Source of the DNA: Deinococcus rubellus
Lineage (GTDB): Bacteria; Deinococcota; Deinococci; Deinococcales; Deinococcaceae
DNA length: 64,000 nt
Direction: 5' to 3'
Assembly: GCF_025244745.1 (NCBI RefSeq)
Contig: NZ_CP104213.1
Location: forward strand, 923,501 to 987,500
Shown: positions 45,835 to 54,904 of the stretch, piece after piece
Position numbering within the stretch: the stretch's first letter is position 1
How the letters are laid out: each line of letters opens with the position of its first letter
Made by a program: the position numbers and the translations under genes
The notes under the pieces: model-generated
Told to the model about the DNA's origin: nothing
What the model saw: the letters and a program-made list of their open reading frames with translations, nothing else
Database searches by the model: none

Positions 45835-46101
45835 TCACTCTCGCTGACCAGTGCGGCTCCTTTCACGCGCTGCCCGTTCCATGTCCCGCGCCATAACATC
45901 GAGGTACACCCAGGCCGCCCGCATCCCAGAGAGCGTCAGGTGCCCGTTCTTGAGGTAGCCCAGTGCAGCAGCCTGTACCAACGCAACTCCCATACGTGCA
46001 GGGCGCTGGGCGTAGGTCAGGGAGCGCAGCCGGAAGCGCTCTATACCCAGCGGCAGAGTGCGGGCGTAGGCTTGTAATACGGCCCACTGCAAGCCGGTCA
46101 C
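45835..46101 (-). CDS. Small protein of unknown function, last gene of the primase operon
   Basis: 88 aa, helical, Arg-rich (TGLQWAVLQAYARTLPLGIERFRLRSL). No family is recognised. GTG start overlapping the previous stop by 4 nt, so its translation is coupled to the TubC-like gene. Confidence 0.55.
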   Translation of the reverse strand: MTGLQWAVLQAYARTLPLGIERFRLRSLTYAQRPARMGVALVQAAALGYLKNGHLTLSGMRAAWVYLDVMARDMERAARERSRTGQRE

Positions 46102-46475
46102 AGGTTTACTGCCGCGCGCGCCTCTTCCAGCCGCTGGAGGATATGCGCCCGGTCACGGGGCCAGCACTCAGCCCAGGCCAGCACGTAGCCCGCCAGATCG
46201 GTGACGAGGCCGCTTGCCAGCTTGACTGCGCCTCTGGGCGACTGGCCCGCCCGTGCCACGTCGACCAAGGCGGCCAAGTGGCCGGGCAGAGGTTCGGCAC
46301 CTGGCAGCGCAGGCGGCTGAAGGTCACAGATCAGGGCGTCACGGTGCAGGCGAAGTGCGGCCATCAGATCCGCCGGGGGCTGCTGCTGGGCGTTGACCTT
46401 CAGCCGCCCCTCAGATGTCAGCGTCAGGCTGACACCGTACTGGCTCAGGGCGTGCCGCAACTCAGGCAGGGTCAT
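46098..46475 (-). CDS. TubC N-terminal-docking-domain-like protein
   Basis: 125 aa. The first 55 residues (LPELRHALSQYGVSLTLTSEGRLKVNAQ to AALRLHRDALICDL) follow the pattern of TubC-type docking domains. These are known from NRPS/PKS lines but also recur beside primases in mobile elements. The rest is helical. It starts 4 nt inside the primase stop and ends 4 nt inside the next gene. A protein-protein adaptor for the replication enzyme is a reasonable guess. Confidence 0.55.
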   Translation of the reverse strand: MTLPELRHALSQYGVSLTLTSEGRLKVNAQQQPPADLMAALRLHRDALICDLQPPALPGAEPLPGHLAALVDVARAGQSPRGAVKLASGLVTDLAGYVLAWAECWPRDRAHILQRLEEARAAVNL

Positions 46476-49279
46476 AGCTCCTCACCGTCCCAACTCGGCT
46501 CCACGTTCGCCCTATCTCCAAGAGAAGGCGCTGAACGTGCATCACCTACACCACCTACACTCACGCCGTGCTGGACGGCGTTTTCTAGGTGTACTTCGCT
46601 CGTTTCAATGTACACACCAGCGGGTCCAATGTTCACACCCGGTTCTGGCGTGTGTACATTGGCGGCCCCGTGTGTACGTTGCTTTTCCCCAAGTACACCC
46701 ACGTTTTTGTCGTCTGGGCGCGGGTCGGTGTACGTTGTGCAGGTGGTGAAGGTTGATTCCAGTTCTTTAGCGAGGCGGTAGCGTTCGCCATCCCGCGAGC
46801 GGCCTTCCGGCGTGACCATGTAGCCGGTTTTGCTCAGGGCCGGGGCCAGTCGCCGCAGACTGCCGCCCAGCGCGCGGGGTGTCCGGGGCCAGCTCTGCGG
46901 GGGCCGGTGGTCGTCCGGGTAGCCTTCCTGCTCATTGAGGGTCAGCAGCAGCGCCTTGACCGTACCCAGCCATTCAGCGCCGTCATCCACCAGGGCGCGC
47001 AGGGCTTCGGCCACCGGCTCTCCGTCAAGTACCGTGCCCGCCGCCTCACTCTGCATCTGCCCGTAGGCAGCCAGGAATGCACCCGGCTCCCAGGGCAGGG
47101 CACTTTCGGCAGCCACGATCAGCCGGGCGAAGTCGGCGAGGCGCGGGGCGTGTTCCAGGTGGGTGCTGTCCAGATGCCGCAGCCCTTCGGCCAGCGCCGT
47201 GAGCAACGCGCCCAGCAGCCGGGGCCGTGCCCGCTCGTACCTGGCCCAGAACACCTTCTCCGGGGTGCGCTTGTGGGGGGCAATTCGGTAGAGGGTCACG
47301 GTCAGCGCCCGCTCTGCCAAATCGGGCCGGGCCAGCAGATCAGGAATCCCGTTCACGATCACGGGCCGCACCGCCTTCAGAATCGTCTCTTCCCCGTCGC
47401 TGTAGAGGGTGCGGGCCGTGAACGCGCCGCCCGTCGAGAGGACGCACAGCGCGTCACTCAGGCAGCCGGGAATGCTGGAGATATTGTCGTAACTCAGCAC
47501 ATGGGCGGCCAGCGCCGCAATAAATAGATCACGTTCCTCTTTCGGAGTACGCCGCCGGTCAGCCTCGTGCGGATCGAGCAGGTTACGGGCGACGGAAGCC
47601 GCCGTACTCTTGCCGGTGCCTTGCTCCCCGCTCAGGGCCAGGACGGGGTAGGGCGACAGGCCCGACACCGCGCCCAGCAGCCACGCGACCACCATCACGA
47701 AGCCCCGGTCATCGGTGTTCAGAAACTCGCGCAGCTCGCCCAGGTTCCCGCCGTTTTCTGGGGTGGGCAGAGGGAGCAGCCCGCCGGGGCGCGTGAAGCG
47801 CACCGGGCAGTCATGGGGGCCAATGATCTTCCAGTACCCGCGCCCAACTTCCACCGCCTTCCAGTCGGGCCTGCCCAGATCCAGGTAGGTGCAGCCGTCC
47901 AGATGCGTGACCCTCACCGCCGTCCGATGTTCTGGGCCTTCACGCCGCGCCAGGGCTTGCATCAGCGCCACCGCTTCCCCTTGAGCCTGGGCATTGAGGG
48001 CGCGCTGCTCGCGGGCATAGTAGAGGGCTTGCAGGTAGTCGCGCGCGGGCGTCGAGGGCAGGCGGTAGTGTTCCCGGTGCCCGCTGGTGGTGGCTGTCAG
48101 GTAAGCGGCCCCGCCTTGGTCGTGCCAGAGTTCCGCCCCGTCTGCCTTGACGTATTCCATGACCCGGCTGCTGGCTGAGGAGCGCTTCTCCTTGCCGTCC
48201 TCATTGTCTGGGCGTGCGGCTGCCCCTTCCGCTTGGGCCGCACTGCTGGCCGCCGTCGGTTCCCATACAGCGGCCCCGGCGATCAGATCGAGCAGCCGTG
48301 CGCCCAGCGCCGCCGGGCCATCCGATCCGGCCAAATCGCAAAAATCCCCGGACACCAGCGGGGCGAGTATTCGCACTTCCGCTGCGTCCGCCGCCCTTAC
48401 CAGTGCGGCCACCCGTTCCAGACAGGCCGTGCCCGCGTCGTCCGGGTCGGCATACAGGTACACCGGGCGTCCGGCCACGCCTTCGAGGAAGGGTGTTCCA
48501 CCGGCCCCGGCCATCCCCTGCACGTCCAGACCTAGCCCGACCACCTCAGCGGCCCGCGCCGCCGCCGCGCCGTTCAGCTCGCCTTCTACGATCAGCAGCG
48601 CTTTACCTTGTCCGTAGCCCGGCGAGCACCACGCGGGCGCACCATGCCCCCCGATCCGGTACACGTAGCGGGCCAGCCCTGCTGCCTGCAATTCTTCTGC
48701 CGTGCCGGTGTTCCTGACCTTGAGGCCGCAGGGCTGACCGTCCGGCCCGCGCACCATGAAGGCCAGGGCACCAGCCCACGCGAGCAGCCGCCCGTCCGGT
48801 GCCGTAAAGTCGCGCCGAATCTTGTTCGCGTCCAGCCAGCCCAGCAAGCCAAGTGCCGCCAGGTTGACGCCCGCCGGGTCGCTGGCCTGGATCGGGGCCA
48901 GCAGCGCAGCCGCCCGCCGCGCTTCCGCCAGCGGATCACGGGGCGCAGGGGCAGGCCGCGACTTCACCGAACCCTGGCCACTGAGTGACATGCCCGCGAG
49001 CTGGGCCAGCTTCTCCCGCGCCTGCTCATCGGAGTAGCCAAAGTGCAGCAGCAGATCGTATGCCGTGCCGCCTGCTTCGTCGCCGCCGTGCCGCTTCCAC
49101 TTCCACGCGCCACCTTTCAGGTACACGCTGAAGGATTCATGGCGTTCCTCGCAGGCGGGGCGCGGGTCGCACATCTCGCCGCCGCGCTCACGGCTCAGGC
49201 GATGCACGGCCTCACCACCGGCAAGCTCGGCGATCAGGTCGGGTAGATTGACGTCTGCCTGAAGGTCGCGCAGCTTCAT
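46472..49279 (-). CDS. Primase/helicase replication protein
   Basis: 935 aa. The N-terminal segment holds a zinc-finger-like part (CDPRPACEERHESFSVYLKGG) as in CHC2 primases. A TOPRIM domain follows (LLIVEGELNGAAAA near 226, YLYADPDDAG near 276), then a linker. A superfamily-III/DUF927-like ATPase has Walker A SGEQGTGKSTAA (about 546). The C-terminus of about 80 residues is low-complexity and polar. It would prime and unwind the element's own origin. It overlaps both neighbours by 4 nt in a coupled operon. Confidence 0.85.
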   Translation of the reverse strand: MKLRDLQADVNLPDLIAELAGGEAVHRLSRERGGEMCDPRPACEERHESFSVYLKGGAWKWKRHGGDEAGGTAYDLLLHFGYSDEQAREKLAQLAGMSLSGQGSVKSRPAPAPRDPLAEARRAAALLAPIQASDPAGVNLAALGLLGWLDANKIRRDFTAPDGRLLAWAGALAFMVRGPDGQPCGLKVRNTGTAEELQAAGLARYVYRIGGHGAPAWCSPGYGQGKALLIVEGELNGAAAARAAEVVGLGLDVQGMAGAGGTPFLEGVAGRPVYLYADPDDAGTACLERVAALVRAADAAEVRILAPLVSGDFCDLAGSDGPAALGARLLDLIAGAAVWEPTAASSAAQAEGAAARPDNEDGKEKRSSASSRVMEYVKADGAELWHDQGGAAYLTATTSGHREHYRLPSTPARDYLQALYYAREQRALNAQAQGEAVALMQALARREGPEHRTAVRVTHLDGCTYLDLGRPDWKAVEVGRGYWKIIGPHDCPVRFTRPGGLLPLPTPENGGNLGELREFLNTDDRGFVMVVAWLLGAVSGLSPYPVLALSGEQGTGKSTAASVARNLLDPHEADRRRTPKEERDLFIAALAAHVLSYDNISSIPGCLSDALCVLSTGGAFTARTLYSDGEETILKAVRPVIVNGIPDLLARPDLAERALTVTLYRIAPHKRTPEKVFWARYERARPRLLGALLTALAEGLRHLDSTHLEHAPRLADFARLIVAAESALPWEPGAFLAAYGQMQSEAAGTVLDGEPVAEALRALVDDGAEWLGTVKALLLTLNEQEGYPDDHRPPQSWPRTPRALGGSLRRLAPALSKTGYMVTPEGRSRDGERYRLAKELESTFTTCTTYTDPRPDDKNVGVLGEKQRTHGAANVHTPEPGVNIGPAGVYIETSEVHLENAVQHGVSVGGVGDARSAPSLGDRANVEPSWDGEEL

Positions 49280-49584
49280 TGCGCTACCTCAAACACGTTG
49301 GCAATTGCCAGCCATGCCGTGATGCAGGCTTCATTGACCTGTGCTTCCTGGCGTAGCTCAGCAATCAGCCCAGCATCTTCATGACTGCCGGTGAAATCCC
49401 AAAGCAGCGCCCCAATCTCTTCAGCTAGTTTGGTGTTCTCTTCTCGAAGACGCTGAGAAAGTTGATAGCAGTCTGCGAGGGTGATGGGTATTCCGTTGGA
49501 ATGCGGGAAACCCAGCACACTGCCTTCTGCTGAGCTGCCAGCAGCGCCCCCCTGCGCCGCCTCGCTGCCGTCACAGCGAGGCAT
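49276..49584 (-). CDS. Small coiled-coil protein, unknown
   Basis: 102 aa. A Gly/Ser-rich N-terminus (about 28 residues) precedes a helical region with heptad character (DCYQLSQRLREENTKLAEEIGALLWDF). No family is recognised. The ATG follows the previous stop directly (TAAATG), and its end overlaps the primase start. Confidence 0.6.
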   Translation of the reverse strand: MPRCDGSEAAQGGAAGSSAEGSVLGFPHSNGIPITLADCYQLSQRLREENTKLAEEIGALLWDFTGSHEDAGLIAELRQEAQVNEACITAWLAIANVFEVAQ

Positions 49585-49854
49585 TTAGTTTGCCGCCTTT
49601 GGGGTGAGCCAGTTTTGAATGACCGTCCGCGCGTCGGGCTGCTTGACCAATGCCCACAAATCCACTTGGTCGGCGCGAGCATGGGCTAGAAGGCGCTCGA
49701 GGTCGGCACGGTGCACCAGGCGGCGCGGCCCCCTTCCGGCACGGCCCGCCACAATGTGCGGCATCAGCTCTGCGAGCTGGGTTGCAAGGTCACGCCCGAA
49801 TGAATACTCCTCGCGAAGGCCATTGATCCCTAACAGCGTCTGTGTGTTTGGCAT
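49585..49854 (-). CDS. Small DNA-binding-like protein (excisionase-type candidate)
   Basis: 89 aa. The middle RRLVHRADLERLLAHARAD resembles the recognition segment of excisionase/MerR-like winged helices, where a DLERLL helix follows the wing. Size and place in the operon would suit an excision or replication-control factor. This is weak evidence; no catalytic motif is present. Confidence 0.5.
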   Translation of the reverse strand: MPNTQTLLGINGLREEYSFGRDLATQLAELMPHIVAGRAGRGPRRLVHRADLERLLAHARADQVDLWALVKQPDARTVIQNWLTPKAAN

Positions 49855-49903
49855 GCTCAGAGCATCTGCCGGGGTGACCTTGTTGGGTGAAACTTGGTTT
49901 GTA

Positions 49904-50710
49904 CTACGCCGGGTTTCGCCTTAAGCCGATGATTCGTGCTAGTGCATTTTTGCTAGTCCATAGAACTTTGTTGACGTTTTGCTCAGTGACAGACTCAATG
50001 CCTGCCGCATCTGTGCTGAGTACCCTTCCGCCGTCGGCTTGTCGACTAGATACGTCCCTGGTCTTGTGGTCAAGGTCGGCTATCTCTCGCCCGTTCAGCC
50101 CTTCCACCAACGCCCAAGTTAGCCAGATGAGATGCCTGTCGAGGGTTCGGCGTTGCATATACATAGGTGCGGCGCGCTTCTCGTACCACAAAGCAGTGAG
50201 ATCCATATAGTTTTTAATCGTTTTGAGGAAATCTTCAGATCTTTGCATAAGCGGGTTGTATGTCGGCGGCTCAGGGAGAGAGTCCTCTTTATTTCCCTCA
50301 TAACTTCGTTCGACAAAAACCCTCTCTTCTTGGGCCGTCTCTTTAACTGCTTTTGAAGGCGTGGTTTTAGCTTCAGGATGTGAAGCGCACTGCAAGGCTG
50401 CTTGTGCAAACCATTGTTTGAAGTCGTCAGTAATCTGGGATTCTGAGTCGAGGCCGATGCTGGCCCCCCAAGCGTTCAGAGCCACGCAAAGTTCTTCATG
50501 ATTGAAGAGCTGCATAGCCATTGCACGAATGATCGTAGGCCGCTCTTTTTCTGGTCTAGAGTTCAAATAGATTTCACGCTCAAGTGCTTCGGCAATGTGG
50601 CGAATACTTTCCATCTTCGCCGGGTACCGGCGGGCTATCTCTTCCAAGAGACGCCACCGTAATGGCGCGGCTTGATTGTCTAGGGTCAGTAGCAGATTGC
50701 TCTGTTTCAT
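49904..50710 (-). CDS. A+T-richer unknown protein at the attR edge of the element
   Basis: 268 aa, with visibly more A/T-ending codons (Ile, Lys, Asn, Glu rich) than host genes. Mostly helical; a charged, disordered-looking middle (about 115-150, KAVKETAQEERVFVERSYEG) separates two helical parts. The C-terminal part (MQRRTLDRHLIWLTWALVEG, then REIADLDHKTRDVSS) has the look of an HTH-like region, but no family is recognised. AGAGGC lies before the ATG. It is either the first gene of the replication operon (49-nt gap) or an accessory gene. Edge positions of satellites often carry defence or fitness cargo; function unknown. Confidence 0.6.
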   Translation of the reverse strand: MKQSNLLLTLDNQAAPLRWRLLEEIARRYPAKMESIRHIAEALEREIYLNSRPEKERPTIIRAMAMQLFNHEELCVALNAWGASIGLDSESQITDDFKQWFAQAALQCASHPEAKTTPSKAVKETAQEERVFVERSYEGNKEDSLPEPPTYNPLMQRSEDFLKTIKNYMDLTALWYEKRAAPMYMQRRTLDRHLIWLTWALVEGLNGREIADLDHKTRDVSSRQADGGRVLSTDAAGIESVTEQNVNKVLWTSKNALARIIGLRRNPA

Positions 50711-50841
50711 ACGCCTCTAAACGCCCAAGTGCTAAATTGGATGGGCCAGCCCGCCAGGTTCGGCCCGCTCCTACCGGGGCGGTTTTCTGTTTTAATTCTA
50801 CCCGTTTCTAGCGTCTACAGCAGTGTTTAGCTGCCGTGACT

Positions 50842-50865
50842 TTTGGCGTAGTAATGGCGTAGTAG
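50842..50865. repeat. 24-bp direct repeat, right copy (possible integrase arm site)
   Basis: Identical to 41905-41928, same orientation, 125 bp inside attR. The two are the only long repeats between the element ends besides the att sites. Confidence 0.8.
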
Positions 50866-50990
50866 TGGCCCAAAACTGGGTATTTCTACAGGTTCCTGCT
50901 CTCGACTGTCAAACGCTAGAACACCGTGTCAGACGCGAGAAAGAGGCGGCGCTTAGAAACGCCCAGCAGCCCCTAGAAGCCGTGTCACGT

Positions 50991-51039
50991 CCTCCTAAGG
51001 GGCAGGCCACTGGTTCGATTCCAGTCGAGTGCACCACGT
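50991..51039. repeat. attR, right 49-bp direct repeat
   Basis: A copy of the tRNA-Arg 3' half without the 5' half, so it is not a functional tRNA gene. Confidence 0.95.
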
Positions 51040-51049
51040 TCAGTACGGC

Positions 51050-51080
51050 AAATCCCCTACCCGAGTGGTGGGGGATTTTT
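51050..51080 (+). terminator. Original host tRNA-Arg terminator, now after attR
   Basis: AAATCCCC-T-ACC pairs with GGT-G-GGGGATTT around a 5-nt loop, followed by TT. Same architecture as 41870-41900 with several compensating base changes. Confidence 0.85.
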
Positions 51081-51111
51081 GCTTCCGGTGCAGGAGCGGT
51101 GCAATGAATTC

Positions 51112-51150
51112 GTTCACACCCTGTTCACACGCCCTCCCCGCGCCGTTCAC
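51112..51150. promoter_or_regulatory. Three helically phased GTTCAC boxes
   Basis: GTTCAC at 51112-51117, 51123-51128 and 51145-51150; start-to-start spacings of 11 and 22 bp put them on one DNA face. This is the usual form of OmpR/PhoB-type binding sites. TACCTT at 51162-51167 would be the -10, with no -35 match, as expected of an activated promoter. Confidence 0.6.
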
Positions 51151-51220
51151 GTTCCCGGATCTACCTTGTCTTCAGGCGAAAGAGCGCACGCTGCGCCGCG
51201 CCGAACAAGGAGAAACGAAC

Positions 51221-51697
51221 ATGGATGTCATTATCAACAACCCCGCCAGCCAGTCCCAGTTCACCCAGCCGCAGGTGCAGTACGCCCCGGTCACCCAGAC
51301 GCCCTCCGGCTACGGCCCCGGTTACAGCGAATACCGGGACCATCACGGCGGCCCCGGCTTTTTGCTGCCGCTGCTGCTCATCGGCGGCTTCCTCTTTTTT
51401 CGCAGCCGCAACAAGCGCCGCCGCCAGATGATGCGCCGCTGGCAGGGCGCGGGCGGCCCCGGCATGCCCGAAACCCAGCCGGGCACCCCCGACTTCGTGG
51501 ACGACATCCGCGAGAACTTCAGGCGCGGCAGGCAGCGCTTCATGAGCGACGGGGCCATCGAGATCGCCCGCGAACGCTACGCCAGAGGCGAGATCAACGC
51601 GGATGAGTATCAGGCCATCGCCGGGGCGCTCAGCGGCGAACAGGCTTTCCGAAGCCGCGTCAACATGGACAAGAACACCCCACCCGACATCATCTGA
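51221..51697 (+). CDS. SHOCT-domain membrane protein
   Basis: 158 aa. A Gln/Pro/Tyr-rich N-terminus, one membrane helix (GPGFLLPLLLIGGFLFF, about 47-63), an Arg cluster (RNKRRRQMMRRW) and a C-terminal SHOCT motif (AIEIARERYARGEINADEYQAIAGAL). SHOCT segments act in oligomerisation or contacts. AAGGAG lies 9 nt before the ATG. It lies upstream of a two-component system in the same direction and is preceded by candidate boxes for its regulator, so it may be a target of that system. Confidence 0.8.
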   Translation: MDVIINNPASQSQFTQPQVQYAPVTQTPSGYGPGYSEYRDHHGGPGFLLPLLLIGGFLFFRSRNKRRRQMMRRWQGAGGPGMPETQPGTPDFVDDIRENFRRGRQRFMSDGAIEIARERYARGEINADEYQAIAGALSGEQAFRSRVNMDKNTPPDII

Positions 51698-51765
51698 AGT
51701 TCAAGTGCGCTCCGCTGGCGGCTGGGCACTTTTTGATGTGGCGGTGGGCCATAGTAGAGGCGAGC

Positions 51766-52437
51766 ATGTCGGCCACCATCCTGATCGTAGAAGATGAAAT
51801 CCGCCTCGGCGACATTCTGGAGCAGTATCTGCGCCGCGAGGGCTACCACACCGAGCGGGCCATGACCGGGCCGCGCGCGCTGGAACTGTGGCGGGCGGCG
51901 CGTCCGGCCCTGATGCTGCTCGACCTGATGCTGCCGGGCATGGACGGCCTGGAAGTGGCGCGGCGGGTGCGGGCCGAGTCCGAGTTGCCGATCATCATGC
52001 TGACTGCCCGTGACGAGGAAGTGGACCGGCTGGTGGGGCTGGGTATCGGGGCCGACGACTACGTGGTCAAGCCTTACAGCCCGCGCGAGGTGGTGGCGCG
52101 GGTGCGGGCGGTGCTGCGCCGCAGTCAGAGTGCTGCGCCCGCGTCGGCTGCGCTGCACGTCGGCGCGCTGACGGTGGACCCCGCCGCCTTCGAGGCCCGC
52201 TGCGGCGAGACGGTGCTCGACCTGACGGTGGCCGAACTCAGACTGCTCGCCTCGCTGGCCCAGGCGGCGGGCGCGGTCAGGTCGCGCCCGGAACTGCTCT
52301 TCGCGCTGGGCGGGCTGGAGCGCGGGACTGACGAGCGCACGGTGGACGCCCACGTCAAGAACCTGCGGCGCAAGCTCGGGAGTTGCGGCGAGAGTCTGGA
52401 AACGGTGCGCGGTGTCGGCTACCGGCTGAGGGCCTAG
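51766..52437 (+). CDS. OmpR-family response regulator
   Basis: 223 aa. Receiver domain ILIVEDEIRLGDILEQYL, phospho-Asp in LLDLMLPGMDG (about 51), Thr in IIMLTARDE, Lys in VVKPYSPRE. C-terminal winged helix of the OmpR/PhoB type (LTVAELRLLASLAQAAG, then DERTVDAHVKNLRRKLG and GVGYRL). The stop shares a G with a possible GTG of the kinase gene. Envelope-stress control is a guess based on the SHOCT neighbour. Confidence 0.92.
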   Translation: MSATILIVEDEIRLGDILEQYLRREGYHTERAMTGPRALELWRAARPALMLLDLMLPGMDGLEVARRVRAESELPIIMLTARDEEVDRLVGLGIGADDYVVKPYSPREVVARVRAVLRRSQSAAPASAALHVGALTVDPAAFEARCGETVLDLTVAELRLLASLAQAAGAVRSRPELLFALGGLERGTDERTVDAHVKNLRRKLGSCGESLETVRGVGYRLRA

Positions 52438-52499
52438 TGGAGCGGCGCAGGCGGCCCGGAGGTCGGCAGCACAGACGTCTGGAAAAGGGGGGACGCGGC

Positions 52500-53684
52500 G
52501 TGGGTCTGCGGCGGCGGCTGACCCGGGTGTTCGCGCTGCTGGCACTGTTCTCGGTGGTCCTGACTTCCATACTGACGGTGGGCGCGGCGGTTCGGACCAT
52601 CAACACGATCATGCCTGAACTCGGTCTGAGCGGCTTGCCCGCGTGGTCCCGACCTTTTCATTTCGGGCTTCAGAGGGGTGATTCCGCAGACCAAACCCCG
52701 CCCAGCCCGCAGGAAACCGCCAATGCGCAGCGCTGGGGCGAGGTCAGCCGCGCGGCAGGAGCCGAATTGCGTCGCAGCGCCCTGACCGCCGCGCTGATCA
52801 GCTTCGTGGTCGCCTTTATTGCGGCGGCCACCGTCACCCGGCAGATCACCCGGCCCCTCTCGCGGCTGGCCGACGCGGCGCTGCGGCTGGAAGCGGGCGA
52901 GCGCGACGTGCAGTTGCCGGTGCCGCGCCGCCGGGATGAGGTGCGCGACCTCACCCTGACCTTCAATACCTTGACCACCAGTCTGGCCCGTCAGGAAGCC
53001 TGGCGCAGAAGCCTGATGGCCGACATCGCCCACGACCTACGGACTCCACTCTCGGTGCTCAGATCCGAGATTGAGGCCATGCAGGACGGCGTCAATCCCG
53101 CCGACGACGCTGGACTCTCGCGGCTGCACGGCGAAGTGCTGCTGCTCGCCCGGCTGGTCACCGACCTGCGAACGCTCAGCCTGGCCGAGAGCGGCGCGAT
53201 GGACTTTCATCCGCAGCGCCTTGACGCCGCCGCTCTGCTCGGCGGGGTCGCCGCCGCATATGCGCCGCAGGCCCAGGCCGCCGCTGTGACCTTGCACCTG
53301 GACGCGCCCCAGCCGGTGCCGATCTACGCCGACCCGGACCGCCTGACCCTGGTGCTGCACAACCTGATCGGCAATGCCCTGCGCTACGCCGCGCCGGGTG
53401 AAGTGGACCTCAGCGCCGGGCGGCAAGGCGAGTGGGCTGTGCTGCAAGTCCGCGATCACGGGCCTGGTTTCCAGCCGGACGACCTGTCACGGGCCTTCGA
53501 GCGCTTCTTCCGGGCCGACGCCAGCCGCAGCCGCGACCCCGCCGGGCAGCGCGGCAGCGGCCTGGGACTGGCGATTGCCCGCGCCCTCACCGAAGCGCAG
53601 GGCGGGCAGATCGAGGCGCGCAATCATCCGCAGGGCGGAGCCGAGTTCACGGTGCGGCTGCCGTGTGGGGAGAGTGACGGGTAG
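52500..53684 (+). CDS. Sensor histidine kinase of the OmpR-type pair
   Basis: 394 aa. Two membrane helices (about 8-30 and 95-118) frame a short extracytoplasmic loop. HAMP domain, HisKA with MADIAHDLRTPLSVL (His about 178), and a HATPase_c domain (N-box LHNLIGNALRYA, DHGPGF, GSGLGLAIARAL). GTG at 52500 was taken because GGGGGG lies 8 nt before it and the product then begins at the first helix; a GTG at 52437 overlapping the regulator stop is also in frame. Confidence 0.9.
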   Translation: MGLRRRLTRVFALLALFSVVLTSILTVGAAVRTINTIMPELGLSGLPAWSRPFHFGLQRGDSADQTPPSPQETANAQRWGEVSRAAGAELRRSALTAALISFVVAFIAAATVTRQITRPLSRLADAALRLEAGERDVQLPVPRRRDEVRDLTLTFNTLTTSLARQEAWRRSLMADIAHDLRTPLSVLRSEIEAMQDGVNPADDAGLSRLHGEVLLLARLVTDLRTLSLAESGAMDFHPQRLDAAALLGGVAAAYAPQAQAAAVTLHLDAPQPVPIYADPDRLTLVLHNLIGNALRYAAPGEVDLSAGRQGEWAVLQVRDHGPGFQPDDLSRAFERFFRADASRSRDPAGQRGSGLGLAIARALTEAQGGQIEARNHPQGGAEFTVRLPCGESDG

Positions 53685-53714
53685 CGACTTGACCGCGCCG
53701 TTTCCAGAAGTTGC

Positions 53715-54887
<1,173 letters not shown>

Positions 54888-54893
54888 CCCCCT

Positions 54894-54899
54894 AAGCTA
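54894..54899 (-). promoter_or_regulatory. -10 box (TAGCTT) of the trans-sulfuration gene
   Basis: TAGCTT on the minus strand, 6 nt, GTG at 54887. Confidence 0.4.
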
Positions 54900-54904
54900 G
54901 CGCC

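Larger units (their letters stand above)
41811..51039. mobile_element. Integrated 9.2-kb element in tRNA-Arg(CCT), phage-satellite (PICI-like) candidate
   Basis: Bounded by a perfect 49-bp direct repeat (41811-41859 and 50991-51039) derived from the tRNA 3' half. Contents: tyrosine integrase at the left end, XRE-type repressor, divergent promoter region, three plus-strand ORFs (one amber-interrupted, a collagen-like lipoprotein, a small-terminase-like protein) and a six-gene minus-strand operon with a primase/helicase. No structural phage genes, large terminase, relaxase or conjugation genes are seen. Some parts (the lipoprotein C-terminus and the 268-aa gene) look richer in A+T than the host genes. 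Satellite status is inferred from gene content and size. Confidence 0.85.
50711..51220. other. Non-coding right end of the element and attR region
   Basis: 510 nt without a gene. It holds the right 24-bp repeat (50842-50865). TTCTAGCGT-type boxes in both orientations occur at 50804-50815 and 50911-50922, with related TAGAA boxes at 50953-50960 and 50972-50979. attR, a terminator and the phased GTTCAC boxes follow. A stem with T-run at 50767-50786 has no plus-strand gene to terminate. Confidence 0.6.

Noticed and set aside
50767..50786. Stem with T-run resembling a plus-strand terminator near the right end of the element
   Set aside because: No plus-strand gene precedes it and one pair is a G-T wobble; kept only as a note in the gap description.
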